Notes: generated from the sequence alone by a model not told the origin. DNA of 64,000 nt from Chitinophaga pollutisoli (GCF_038396755.1 NZ_CP149822.1:930001-994000), one strand, 5' to 3'. Positions 52,678-61,165 are shown, numbered from the stretch's first letter. Numbers and translations: made by a program.

Positions 52678-53625
52678 ATGATGAAAATCGGCATCCTGTA
52701 CGGCCAGGAAAACACATTCCCGCAGGCGTTCACGGACCAGGTCAACCGCATCTGCGGGCCCAACGTGCTGGCGGAATCCGTGCTGATCGACAAAGCCCTG
52801 CAGGGCGGCACGGCGGAGTACGCCGTGGTGGTGGACCGCATTTCGCACGATGTTCCTTTTTACCGCGCCTGGCTGAAAGACGCCGCGCTCCGGGGTACCG
52901 CAGTGCTGAACAATCCCTTCTGGTGGTCGGCCGACGAAAAGTATTTTAACAATGCGCTGGCGCTGCGGATCGGCGTTCCGGTGCCCAACACCGCGCTGTT
53001 GCCCGCATTTGAGCAGCCGGGCAACACCAGTTCCCGATCGTTCCGCAACCTCGCGTACCCGCTGGACTGGGAAGGGATCTTCCGCTTCGTGGGGTTTCCC
53101 GCGTATCTCAAACCTTACGCCGGCGGCGGCTGGCGCGATGTATATTACATCAACGACGCCGAACAGTTTTTTGCCGTACACCAGCAAACCGGCCGCGAAA
53201 CCATGATGCTCCAGGCCGCGGTGGAATGGGAGGAATACTACCGCTGCTATTGCATCGGCGCCGCCGATGTACGCATTATGCCCTACGATCCCCGCCTGCC
53301 GCATGCGGAACGCTATTACGCGGGGTTCAGCGCCGGAGAAGTGCTGCACGCACAGCTGGAAGCATTCACAATTGCCCTGAACCGCGCGCTGGGATATGAT
53401 TTCAACACCGTGGAATTTGCCGTAAAAAACGGCGTGCCTTATGCCATCGACTTCTGCAATCCCGCACCGGACGCGGACCCGCAATCGGTTGGCCAGGAGA
53501 ATTTCAGGTGGTACGTCGAAAAATCGGCGCGATATGCGCTGGATCGTGCGCTGGAAGCGCGCCCCGGGGTCGATAACCTTCATTGGGGCACGTTCGTCCG
53601 CCGCGCCGCCGGCATTCCGGAATAA
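52678..53625 (+). CDS. ATP-grasp family ligase-like protein
   Basis: 315 aa. Central ATP-grasp signatures are FPAYLKPYAGGGWRDVYYIN (about 140-159: Lys145-Pro-Tyr and a Gly-rich loop) and the C-terminal metal site YDFNTVEFAVKNGVPYAIDF with CNPAPD (about 240-266). The N-terminal region (MKIGILYGQENTFPQAF) resembles the pre-ATP-grasp fold. ATP-grasp enzymes join a carboxylate to an amine via acyl phosphate. It sits between the esterase and the COG2170-type ligase genes with gaps of 3 and 37 bases. Substrates are unknown. Confidence 0.8.
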   Translation: MMKIGILYGQENTFPQAFTDQVNRICGPNVLAESVLIDKALQGGTAEYAVVVDRISHDVPFYRAWLKDAALRGTAVLNNPFWWSADEKYFNNALALRIGVPVPNTALLPAFEQPGNTSSRSFRNLAYPLDWEGIFRFVGFPAYLKPYAGGGWRDVYYINDAEQFFAVHQQTGRETMMLQAAVEWEEYYRCYCIGAADVRIMPYDPRLPHAERYYAGFSAGEVLHAQLEAFTIALNRALGYDFNTVEFAVKNGVPYAIDFCNPAPDADPQSVGQENFRWYVEKSARYALDRALEARPGVDNLHWGTFVRRAAGIPE

Positions 53626-53662
53626 TTTACGAACTTCACATCCGGTTAACCAATTGTCACAC

Positions 53663-54766
53663 ATGAACTTTGCCGCTTTTACGTTAGGTATCGAAGAAGA
53701 ATACATGGTCATGGACCCCGAAACCCGGGAACTCCGCTCCCATGAACAAAAAATCGTGGAACAAGCCCAAAAGGTGATCAAAGACAAAGTGAAGGCCGAA
53801 ATGCACCAGGCCGTCGTGGAAGTGGGCACACAGATCTGCGCCAATATCGAAGAAGCCTGGGCCGACGTTTCGCTGCTGCGCAAAACCATCCACGAAATCG
53901 CCGGGAACCTCGGCTTCAGCATCGGCGCCTCGGGCACCCATCCGTTTTCGAAATGGGAAAAACAGCTCATCACCGATCATCCCCGCTACTTCGAACTGGT
54001 CAATGAAATGCAGGACGCCGCCCGCTCCAACCTCATCTACGGACTGCACGTCCACGTAGGCATGGAAAACCGCGAAATGGCCATCCACATCGCCAACAGC
54101 GTCCGTTACTTCCTGCCCCACGTATTCGCCCTGAGCACCAACTCACCGTTCTGGGAAGGGCGCAACACCGGCTTCAAATCCTTCCGTACAAAGGTTTTTG
54201 ATAAATTCCCCCGCACCGGCATCCCCGATTATTTCGCCAGTATCGAGGAATATGACAACTACATCAAGCTGCTCGTTAAAACCAATTGTATCGACAACGC
54301 GAAGAAAGTCTGGTGGGACCTCCGCGTGCACCCTTTCTTTAATACCGTCGAATTCCGCATCTGCGACGTGCCGCTCACTGTCCGCGAAACCATCACGCTG
54401 GCCGCGATTTTCCAGGCGGTGTGCGTAAAAATATACAAGCTCCGCGCCCAGAATCTCAACTTCATCCTCTATAACCGCGCCCTCATCAACGAAAACAAAT
54501 GGCGCGCCTCCCGCTACGGGATCGACGGCAACCTGATCGATTTCGGGAAAGAGATGGAAGTCAACACCCGCGCACTCATCCATGAGCTCCTCGATTTCGT
54601 GGACGACGTCGTCGACGACCTCGGCACCCGCGATATCGTAGTGCAGGGCACAGAAGAAATTTTATCCGGCGGAACCGGCGCGGACAAACAGCTTCAGGTG
54701 TTTGAAGCATCCGGAAATGATTTTACTGCTGTAGTAGATTACATACAATCCCGCTTTCTGGCGTAA
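53663..54766 (+). CDS. Carboxylate-amine ligase (YbdK/GCS2, COG2170 type)
   Basis: 367 aa with the glutamine-synthetase/gamma-glutamylcysteine-ligase fold. The N-terminal metal motif FTLGIEEEYMVMD, HQAVVEVGTQICANIEEA, SIGASGTHPFSKWEKQ and YGLHVHVGM (His pair) are diagnostic; NTVEFRICDVPLTVRET carries the active-site Arg/Glu block. It joins a carboxylate (Glu-like) to an amine with ATP. YbdK itself has weak gamma-GluCys activity, but family members are used in specialised pathways, as the neighbourhood suggests here. Confidence 0.92.
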   Translation: MNFAAFTLGIEEEYMVMDPETRELRSHEQKIVEQAQKVIKDKVKAEMHQAVVEVGTQICANIEEAWADVSLLRKTIHEIAGNLGFSIGASGTHPFSKWEKQLITDHPRYFELVNEMQDAARSNLIYGLHVHVGMENREMAIHIANSVRYFLPHVFALSTNSPFWEGRNTGFKSFRTKVFDKFPRTGIPDYFASIEEYDNYIKLLVKTNCIDNAKKVWWDLRVHPFFNTVEFRICDVPLTVRETITLAAIFQAVCVKIYKLRAQNLNFILYNRALINENKWRASRYGIDGNLIDFGKEMEVNTRALIHELLDFVDDVVDDLGTRDIVVQGTEEILSGGTGADKQLQVFEASGNDFTAVVDYIQSRFLA

Positions 54767-54771
54767 TTTTG
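54764..54771 (+). promoter_or_regulatory. Possible internal -7 element
   Basis: TAATTTTG matches TAnnTTTG, overlaps the stop of the carboxylate-amine ligase and ends 5 bases before the amidotransferase ATG. May be coincidental. Confidence 0.25.
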
Positions 54772-54776
54772 CAGTA

Positions 54777-55586
54777 ATGAAAGTAGCAGTACTTGACCTG
54801 TACGAAGGTGTACCTAACGAAGGAATGCGCTGTATCCGTGAATTGCTCCTGCAATTCGCCGAATCACGGCAGATCTCGCTGCAACTCAACGAATTCGACG
54901 TGCGTGGCCAAAGCCAGGTGCCGGATTTGGGGTACGACGTGTATATCAGCACGGGCGGGCCGGGTTCCCCCGTCGACAGTGCCGGCAGTAACTGGGAAAA
55001 CGCTTATTTCGGCTGGTTGCAATCGGTACTGGACTGGAACCTGCGGGAAGGAAGCCGTAAAAAGCACATCTTCCTCATCTGCCATTCGTTCCAGATCGTA
55101 TGCCGTTTTTTTGAACTGGGAGAAGTATGCAGGCGGAAAAGCTCCGCTTTCGGCGTGTTTCCCGTCCACCTGACTGCCGCCGGCGAGAAAGAAGCCGTGT
55201 TCGCTGGCTTGCACGATCCGTTTTACATCGTTGACAGCCGCCACTGGCAAGTAATTCAACCGCACGAGGAAAACCTCCGGGCCATGGGCGCCGAGGTATT
55301 GGCGATCGAGAAAGAAAGGCCGCACGTACCCCTGGAACGGGCTACCATGGCCATCCGGTTCAATCCTTATATGATCGGAACGCAATTCCATCCCGAAGCA
55401 GACGCCGAAGGGATGCACAAATACCTCCGCCAGCCCACCCGCCGCCATCGCGTGGTAGCCGATCACGGGGCGGAGAAATACGAAAACATGCTGGAGCTGC
55501 TGCAACAGCCGGACAAGATCCTGCTCACGCACGATACCCTGCTGCCCAATTTCCTGGAAGCGGCGCTGCATTACCAGCATACCTAA
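54777..55586 (+). CDS. Class-I glutamine amidotransferase-like protein
   Basis: 269 aa with a flavodoxin-like GATase-1 fold: GGPGSPVDSA (oxyanion strand), nucleophile Cys102 in FLICHSFQIVC, and the His-Glu pair in IGTQFHPEADAEG (His205, Glu207), so the catalytic triad is intact. The usual GxCxGxQ elbow is altered to ICHSFQ. It is a free-standing glutaminase domain, so it may supply ammonia to a neighbouring ligase, or hydrolyse a gamma-glutamyl product. Gap of 10 bases on both sides. Confidence 0.88.
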   Translation: MKVAVLDLYEGVPNEGMRCIRELLLQFAESRQISLQLNEFDVRGQSQVPDLGYDVYISTGGPGSPVDSAGSNWENAYFGWLQSVLDWNLREGSRKKHIFLICHSFQIVCRFFELGEVCRRKSSAFGVFPVHLTAAGEKEAVFAGLHDPFYIVDSRHWQVIQPHEENLRAMGAEVLAIEKERPHVPLERATMAIRFNPYMIGTQFHPEADAEGMHKYLRQPTRRHRVVADHGAEKYENMLELLQQPDKILLTHDTLLPNFLEAALHYQHT

Positions 55587-55596
55587 AACTAATATC

Positions 55597-56790
55597 ATGA
55601 TCCCCGATATCCGCCACGCATACAACCAGTCGTTCTCCCCAGCCAGGTACCAGGACCTGCTGAAAGAACTGGGCCGCATTTCAGGCGTGGAGCCCGCCTT
55701 CCGCGTAGCGGAAACCCCCGTTTTCATTCCACGCGAACTTACCAACCGGTTGCTAGAAGCAGGCGATGAAATCCTGAAAGTGGTGACGCGGCCCGATATC
55801 AAGACCCTCACGGCCGGGGCTATCCCGAAAACATTCAACGTACCTGGCGAAAACGCCCGCCCGCAGTTCATCATCATCGATTTTGCCGTCACCCGTGCAA
55901 ACGATGGCTCCCTCACCCCCAAACTCATCGAGCTGCAGGGGTTCCCGAGCCTTTTCGGCTTCCAGCAACTGCTCGCTGCCGCATACCGGCGGCATACCAA
56001 CGTACCTTCGGGATTGGAGAACCTGGGCAAAGGACTGGACGATCATTCTTATCGTGATTTGCTCCGGCGCACCATCGTCGGGAGTAAACCGCCCGAAGAA
56101 ACCATTTTGCTGGAAGTATTGCCATTGCAGCAAAAAACGTTGATTGATTTCGCCTGTACGGAAGAGATGCTCGGCATCCCGGTGGTTTGCGTATCGGAAC
56201 TGAAACAGAGTGGCCGGCAGCTGTATTTTGAAAGGCAGGGCAGGAAGCGGCCCGTCAGCCGGATATACAACCGCGTCATCTTCGAAGACCTCGAAAATAT
56301 GCGGCCGCAGCTGGGCAATCCGATTGATCTCCGCCAGGATTTCGACGTGGAATGGGCGCCACATCCCAACTGGTATTACCGTATCAGCAAATACCTCCTG
56401 CCCCACATCCACGGTCCATTTGCGCCACGCGCCTGGTTCCTGGACGAAATCCCCGTGCTACCGCAGCAGCTGGACCAGTTCGTGCTGAAGCCCCTCTTCT
56501 CCTTCGCGGGCCAGGGTGTGATCATCGACCCCACGCCGGAAGATGTGGCGAAGATCAGCGACCCCGGTAACTGGATTTTGCAGGAAAAAGTGGAGTATGC
56601 CCAGGCGGTGGAAACGCCTACCGGTCCGGCCAAATGTGAAATCCGGCTCATGTATTGCTGGCCCGACGACGCCCCGGCTCCCATCCTCGCCCAAAACCTC
56701 GCCAGGCTGAGCAAAGGCAAAATGATCGGGGTGAGTTACAACCAGTCGCAGGACTGGGTGGGTGGCAGCAGCTCCTTCTTTGAATACTAA
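55597..56790 (+). CDS. Second ATP-grasp-like ligase protein
   Basis: 397 aa, unnamed family. The C-terminal half holds an ATP-grasp-like nucleotide loop, FVLKPLFSFAGQGVIID (Lys298-Pro-Leu, Gly-rich loop), with LQEKVEYAQAV and CEIRLMYCW after it. The N-terminal half has FIIIDFAVTR and KLIELQGFPSLFGFQ, where a Glu could serve as a metal ligand; that order hints at a circularly permuted ATP-grasp such as glutathionylspermidine synthetase. It is the third putative ligase in the cluster. Predicted; no homologue known to me is characterised. Confidence 0.72.
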   Translation: MIPDIRHAYNQSFSPARYQDLLKELGRISGVEPAFRVAETPVFIPRELTNRLLEAGDEILKVVTRPDIKTLTAGAIPKTFNVPGENARPQFIIIDFAVTRANDGSLTPKLIELQGFPSLFGFQQLLAAAYRRHTNVPSGLENLGKGLDDHSYRDLLRRTIVGSKPPEETILLEVLPLQQKTLIDFACTEEMLGIPVVCVSELKQSGRQLYFERQGRKRPVSRIYNRVIFEDLENMRPQLGNPIDLRQDFDVEWAPHPNWYYRISKYLLPHIHGPFAPRAWFLDEIPVLPQQLDQFVLKPLFSFAGQGVIIDPTPEDVAKISDPGNWILQEKVEYAQAVETPTGPAKCEIRLMYCWPDDAPAPILAQNLARLSKGKMIGVSYNQSQDWVGGSSSFFEY

Positions 56791-56800
56791 AAACTAAGAT

Positions 56801-57193
56801 ATGCAACGACTCAACATCAGTTCAGGCGCCGTTTGGGAATCCAAAGTCGGTTATTCCCGCGCGGTCAGGATCGGCAATGTGGTGGAAGTTTCGGGAACGG
56901 TTTCGGCCGACGGCGACAAGATCGTGGGCGCGGGCGATCCTTACGAGCAAGCCAAACACGCCCTCGCCAAGATCGAGGCGGTGCTGGTGAAAGCCGGCGC
57001 CACGCTGCACGACGTGGTGCGTACGCGTATGTTCGTTACCGATATTTCCAAATGGGAGGAAGTAGGCCGCGCGCACGGGGAGTTTTTCGGCGGCATTCGG
57101 CCAGTTACCACCATGGTGGAAGTAAGCGCGCTCATCCACCCCGACCTGATGGTAGAAATTGAGGCTACGGCCATCGTTCCGGTACAGAGTTGA
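56801..57193 (+). CDS. RidA/YjgF family protein
   Basis: 130 aa trimeric-fold protein with the family blocks VRIGNVVEVSGTVSADG, TRMFVTDISKWEEVGRAH and MVEVSALIHPDLMVEIEATA. In RidA enamine deaminases an Arg (E. coli Arg105, in VARLPKD) is required; here the aligned stretch reads VSALIHPD, without Arg, so ordinary deaminase activity is doubtful. It ends the cluster, 10 bases after the ligase gene, suggesting a role on a pathway intermediate. Confidence 0.88.
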   Translation: MQRLNISSGAVWESKVGYSRAVRIGNVVEVSGTVSADGDKIVGAGDPYEQAKHALAKIEAVLVKAGATLHDVVRTRMFVTDISKWEEVGRAHGEFFGGIRPVTTMVEVSALIHPDLMVEIEATAIVPVQS

Positions 57194-57204
57194 TTTTCAG
57201 GTCA

Positions 57205-57234
57205 TAAAAAAGCCGGATGCGGATGCATCCGGCT
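57205..57234 (-). terminator. Terminator between convergent ridA-like and rhodanese genes
   Basis: AGCCGGATGC / GCATCCGGCT with a four-base loop and a six-T tract on the minus strand; the stem may also end the plus-strand operon. Confidence 0.85.
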
Positions 57235-57257
57235 TAAAGGCATGTGCCTTAAAAAGT

Positions 57258-57566
57258 TTACGCCCCGAAAGTTTCCTGCCATTTCAGCATTCCGCCTGCG
57301 AGGTTCTTCACGTTGGAGAAGCCCATCGTTTCCAGCACCATGGCTGCCTGACCGCTGCGGTTGCCACTGCGGCAATACACGATCACTTCTTCGTCTTTCA
57401 GCCCTTCAATTGCTCCGATCTCCATGGAACGGATATCGCCGAGGGGAACGAGGGTACCGCCGATATTGAATTCGGCGTTTTCATGCGGTTCGCGCACATC
57501 CACCAGGTTCAGCTGTTCGCCGCTGTCGATACGTTTTTTCAGGTCTTCTACGGTAATATTTTCCAT
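57258..57566 (-). CDS. Single-domain rhodanese-like protein
   Basis: 102 aa, cytosolic. The active-site loop VIVYCRSGNRSGQAA has the nucleophilic Cys, and the opening NLVDVREPHENAEFNIGG is the usual rhodanese Asp-Arg-Glu motif. Transfers sulfane sulfur to an unidentified acceptor. It stands 25 bases downstream of the PASTA gene on the same strand. Confidence 0.92.
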   Translation of the reverse strand: MENITVEDLKKRIDSGEQLNLVDVREPHENAEFNIGGTLVPLGDIRSMEIGAIEGLKDEEVIVYCRSGNRSGQAAMVLETMGFSNVKNLAGGMLKWQETFGA

Positions 57567-57591
57567 TGTCGGTTTTTTTTCAAAGTTAATA

Positions 57592-58422
57592 TTAATATTC
57601 CGATGCGGGCGGCGGAGGAGGAGGCGTACCCAGCGAGTCCGTCACAGGTTTGGTGGCGGAAAGCCACAGGTCGATGCTTTCGCCGGCGCGGATCATATTG
57701 AGTTCGCCCAGGCCGTTGCGCCGCGGGGGCGACTGGCGGTATACGAAAGCGCCGAGGGTGTCTGCCACGCCGCCGTCGATCAGCACGGTGCCGATGTTGA
57801 GATTGCTGGCGGCGAGTACTTCACGGGCTTCCAGGTAGGTCATGCCCACGGTTTCGGGCACTGGATTTTCCATGCTGCCGGTACCGCTGGAAAGTACCAA
57901 AGTGATGTTGCTGCCTTCGGGGATTTCGGTGCCGGGCTTGATGGGTTTGCCATGGAGGCGCTGTTCGAGCACGGTGTTGGTCGCGAAATCGGGTTTGTAG
58001 ATGGTATCGCCGATGTTGAGCCTGCGGGCGCGAAGCGTCATTTCGGCGCTGCGGTAGGTCAGGCCTTCGAGATCAGGCATGGGCACCATCGGCGGCACCA
58101 GTTTGTTGACTGTGAGGAAGATCGTGCGGTGGCTTTTCACGACATCCCCGCGCTCGGGAGTCTGCTCATATACAAGCAGGGCGCGCATGGTATCAATATA
58201 TATGGAGTCGCGCACTTCCACGTCGAAGCCCAGGGCTTCCAGGGTAGAAGTAGCGTCTTCAATGCTTTTACCTCTTACATCAGGCACCGTCACTTCCTCA
58301 CCGTGGCGCGTCAGAAACCCAAGCGACAGGAAGAAGATGATCCCCATGAGGATGATCAGCCCGCCTATCACCAACAGATTGAAGCCGAAGGAGCGCTTTG
58401 TTATATTATCGAACATTTTCAT
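57592..58422 (-). CDS. PASTA-domain membrane protein
   Basis: 276 aa: one N-terminal transmembrane helix (FNLLVIGGLIILMGIIFFLS) then three PASTA domains (beginning VTVPDVRGKSIEDA, PMPDLEGLTYRSAEM and NPVPETVGMTYLEAREV) and a Pro-rich end (GTPPPPPPASEY). PASTA domains bind peptidoglycan stem peptides or beta-lactams. Unlike Firmicutes Stk kinases there is no kinase domain. It follows ddl by 15 bases on the minus strand, consistent with a cell-wall role. Confidence 0.92.
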   Translation of the reverse strand: MKMFDNITKRSFGFNLLVIGGLIILMGIIFFLSLGFLTRHGEEVTVPDVRGKSIEDATSTLEALGFDVEVRDSIYIDTMRALLVYEQTPERGDVVKSHRTIFLTVNKLVPPMVPMPDLEGLTYRSAEMTLRARRLNIGDTIYKPDFATNTVLEQRLHGKPIKPGTEIPEGSNITLVLSSGTGSMENPVPETVGMTYLEAREVLAASNLNIGTVLIDGGVADTLGAFVYRQSPPRRNGLGELNMIRAGESIDLWLSATKPVTDSLGTPPPPPPASEY

Positions 58423-58437
58423 ATTAGCAAAGTATGC

Positions 58438-59436
58438 TTATTTATTAACAGCAGCAAGGCACTCTTCAATAAGTATGCCGTAAAAGTCGCGTAAAGTCTT
58501 GCCCGCAGCGCGTACCTGCTGGGGTACGAGGCTGTTTTCGCTTTGGCCGGGCATGGTGTTGACTTCCAGGAAATAGACGTCGTTGGTGCCTTCTTCCAGG
58601 ATAAAATCGGCCCGCACGATCCCTTTGCAGTTGAGGCGGTTATACAGTTCCTGGGCCACATCGCGGATATGCGCGGCTGCTTCTTCGGGAATTTCGGCCG
58701 GCGTCACTTCGGTTGTAATGCCGGGGGTGTATTTGGCTTCGTAATCGAAGAATTCTTTGGTGGAGCGGATCTCCGTGAGCGGGAGCACATTCAGTTCGCC
58801 CTGGGAGCGGAATACGCCGCAGGTCACTTCCGTGCCTTTGACGAATTCTTCGATGAGGACCTGGCTGTCTTCCTTGAACGCCTTTTGAATGGCTGCTTCC
58901 AGGTCTTCCGCATGATTCACCTTGCTCATCCCAATACTGCTGCCGCCTTCTGCCGGTTTCACGAACACGGGCAGGCGCAGGTAGCTGAGGATGGCTTGGG
59001 GGAAATAACGCTGGTCGCGGAAAATGTGATAGGATTTGCTGACCCGCACCACACCGAGCGCAGCCACCACTTTATTGCAGTAGCTTTTGTTGAAAGTCAG
59101 CGCGGAAGTGACCATGCCGCAGCTGGTGTAGGGGATGCCCAGCATTTCGAAGTAGCCTTGCAGGCGGCCGTCTTCCCCGGGCGTACCATGGATGCCGATA
59201 AAAACGGCGTCGAACCGGATATGGCCATCGGCGGTGTGCAGGGAGAAGTCGTTTTTGTCTACATCCACGGCGGTGCCGTTGGGCGTGGTATACGTCCACC
59301 CTTCGCGGGTGATAATAATTTTATATACGTTGTAAAGCGCGGGGTCGATGTTGCGTTCAATAACGGCGGCGCTTTGTACGGAGATGACATATTCCCCGGA
59401 ATAGCCGCCCGCAACGAGGGCGATGTTTTTCTTCAT
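58438..59436 (-). CDS. ddl: D-alanine--D-alanine ligase
   Basis: 332 aa from ATG 59436 (MKKNIALVAGGYSGEYVIS). ATP-grasp enzyme making D-Ala-D-Ala for peptidoglycan. FIGIHGTPGEDGRLQGYFEM, the Gly-rich VKPAEGGSSIGMSKV, IEEFVKGTEVTCGV and the metal site FLEVNTMPGQSENSLVPQQ are intact. Upstream in-frame ATG 59469 adds 11 unlikely residues. First gene of the unit ddl-PASTA-rhodanese. Confidence 0.95.
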   Translation of the reverse strand: MKKNIALVAGGYSGEYVISVQSAAVIERNIDPALYNVYKIIITREGWTYTTPNGTAVDVDKNDFSLHTADGHIRFDAVFIGIHGTPGEDGRLQGYFEMLGIPYTSCGMVTSALTFNKSYCNKVVAALGVVRVSKSYHIFRDQRYFPQAILSYLRLPVFVKPAEGGSSIGMSKVNHAEDLEAAIQKAFKEDSQVLIEEFVKGTEVTCGVFRSQGELNVLPLTEIRSTKEFFDYEAKYTPGITTEVTPAEIPEEAAAHIRDVAQELYNRLNCKGIVRADFILEEGTNDVYFLEVNTMPGQSENSLVPQQVRAAGKTLRDFYGILIEECLAAVNK

Positions 59437-59530
59437 AGTTCGGCAAAATAACAAAAAAGGAAGCCCCAACCTGCGCTGGTACTTCCTTTTTCCGTGATTA
59501 TTCGTTGAATAATATCGTTTGGCGGGAAAA

Positions 59531-59878
59531 TCAGACGTGCAGCTTGGCTTTCTTGGCCATGAGCTCGTCTACGGTTTCCTGGTACATTTCGTCGGGCACG
59601 CAGCAATCCACCGGGCAAACGGCGGCGCATTGAGGCTCTTCGTGGAAACCCTGGCACTCGGTGCATTTGTTGGGAACGATATAATACGTATCTACGGCAA
59701 TGGGGGCATTCCGCTGATCGGCGTCCATTTCGGAGCCGTCCATCATTACATAGCTTCCTTTTACGGTGGTTCCGTCGGACAGCGCCCACTCTACGCCGCC
59801 TTCGTAAATCGCATTATTCGGGCATTCGGGTTCACAAGCTCCGCAGTTGATACATTCATCCGTTATCTTAATTGCCAT
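59531..59878 (-). CDS. 4Fe-4S dicluster ferredoxin
   Basis: 115 aa from ATG 59878, the usual start ([20 protein letters not shown]). Two cluster motifs: [12 protein letters not shown] and [22 protein letters not shown], the second with the long insert found in Bacteroidota/Chlorobi-type ferredoxins. Soluble electron carrier. It is divergent from the acyl-CoA reductase gene, with overlapping promoters. Confidence 0.93.
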   Translation of the reverse strand: MAIKITDECINCGACEPECPNNAIYEGGVEWALSDGTTVKGSYVMMDGSEMDADQRNAPIAVDTYYIVPNKCTECQGFHEEPQCAAVCPVDCCVPDEMYQETVDELMAKKAKLHV

Positions 59879-59910
59879 ATTGTAAACTTTTTGTTTAGGA
59901 TGTAAGCCAT

Positions 59911-59929
59911 TAATTTTGCTCCAAAAATA
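59911..59929. promoter_or_regulatory. Overlapping divergent -7 elements (ferredoxin and acyl-CoA reductase)
   Basis: TAATTTTG on the plus strand (59911-59918) and TATTTTTG on the minus strand (59922-59929), both matching TAnnTTTG and separated by three bases, pointing towards their respective genes. Confidence 0.5.
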
Positions 59930-59969
59930 AAATATCTTCAATTCAAATACTCAATTTATTTTCCCGGAG

Positions 59970-60983
59970 ATGAATGTAACTAATAAAATCACCCTCTTGG
60001 AGCGCCTGGGGGCATATCTGAACGGACAGGGTACGGAAGAAGAGCGCGAGCAGCTCCGTTTGGCCAAACAAAAGGCTTTCCATCAAAACGGGTGGTTTAT
60101 CCCCGAATTTGTGGATCTTTCGATCCAACAGATCGCAGATAATTTTCTGAGACGCCCCCTGCTGGAAGCGTGGGTAGCGCAATATCCGGGGTTCGGGGAA
60201 CTGGCTTCCCCCAAAAATGTGGGCATCGTGGCGGCGGGTAATATTCCGCTCGTCGGCTTTCATGACTGGTTGACAGGCTTCCTTTCGGGGCACCGCATCA
60301 AACTGAAATTGTCGTCGAAAGATGATGTGCTGCTCCCCCACCTGATCGGAAAAATCGCGGAATGGTCGCCCCAAGCCGGCGAAATCACGGAAATCCGGGA
60401 TGTGCTCAAAGACTGCGACGCTTACATCGCCACGGGCAGCAACAATTCCGCCCGATATTTTGAATATTACTTCTCAAAATACCCACATATCATCCGCCGC
60501 AACCGCACTTCCGTGGCGGTGCTCACCGGTTCCGAAACGCTCGCCGACCTGGAGGCCCTCGCATCCGACGCGCTGCTGTACTTCGGTCTGGGCTGCCGTA
60601 ACGTTACCAAAGTGTACGTGCCGGAAGGATATGATTTCGAAGCCCTCATGACCGCCTTCAAAAAATTCGACTGGCTCATGGACAACCACAAGTACAAGAA
60701 CAATTACGATTATAACCTGGCATTGCTTATGCTCAACAGCGCGAAGTTCCAAACGAACGACAACCTGTTGCTGCATGAAAACGAGTCGGTATTCTCTCCC
60801 CTGAGCGTGCTTCATTACAGCGTATACCGCAACCGCGCGGAGCTGGAGGAGCAACTTGCCGGAAACCCCGATCTGCAATGCATTGTGGCAGCCGATCGTA
60901 TACCGTTCGGTCAGGCGCAGGCGCCCCGCCTCTCCGATTATGCCGACGGCGTAGATACGCCCGCATTTTTCGCCGCGCTCTGA
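59970..60983 (+). CDS. LuxC-like acyl-CoA reductase
   Basis: 337 aa, PF05893-type NAD(P)H-dependent fatty acyl-CoA reductase, shorter than true LuxC (about 480 aa). Visible are VGIVAAGNIPLVGFHDWL, DVLKDCDAYIATGSNNSARYF and GLGCRNVTKVYVPEGYD, the last with the putative catalytic Cys. No other lux genes are nearby, so it is not a luminescence enzyme. It probably makes aldehydes from acyl-CoA. Its 3' side holds an inverted repeat terminator (61039-61070). Confidence 0.88.
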   Translation: MNVTNKITLLERLGAYLNGQGTEEEREQLRLAKQKAFHQNGWFIPEFVDLSIQQIADNFLRRPLLEAWVAQYPGFGELASPKNVGIVAAGNIPLVGFHDWLTGFLSGHRIKLKLSSKDDVLLPHLIGKIAEWSPQAGEITEIRDVLKDCDAYIATGSNNSARYFEYYFSKYPHIIRRNRTSVAVLTGSETLADLEALASDALLYFGLGCRNVTKVYVPEGYDFEALMTAFKKFDWLMDNHKYKNNYDYNLALLMLNSAKFQTNDNLLLHENESVFSPLSVLHYSVYRNRAELEEQLAGNPDLQCIVAADRIPFGQAQAPRLSDYADGVDTPAFFAAL

Positions 60984-61038
60984 CCGCTCCGCGCTTACAT
61001 GAGCGGTTAACAAATTGTCACATCTTATTGTTATTTTG

Positions 61039-61070
61039 ACAGGCACTGCTATACTGCTGGCAGTGCCTGT
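61039..61070 (+). terminator. Probable terminator
   Basis: ACAGGCACTGC, loop of 10, GCAGTGCCTGT: perfect 11-bp stem, but followed only by ATCGTTT, a weak U-tract. Confidence 0.6.
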
Positions 61071-61157
61071 ATCGTTTAATATAAGGAGGGTTTTAACGTT
61101 TGACCTAAAAAACTGTTAAATACTTGTATGTTATAACATTCAACCTCCTTCAGCCGT

Positions 61158-61165
61158 TATTTTTG
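61158..61165 (+). promoter_or_regulatory. Putative -7 element of the DegP-like gene
   Basis: TATTTTTG matches TAnnTTTG, 78 bases before the ATG at 61244. Confidence 0.45.

Noticed and set aside
52663..53973. 436-codon minus-strand frame across the ATP-grasp and COG2170 ligase genes
   Set aside because: It spans two genes with intact motifs on the plus strand; no start context or family match.
59970..60983. Bioluminescence (lux) system
   Set aside because: Only a short LuxC-like reductase is present; there are no luciferase, LuxD or LuxE genes in the window.
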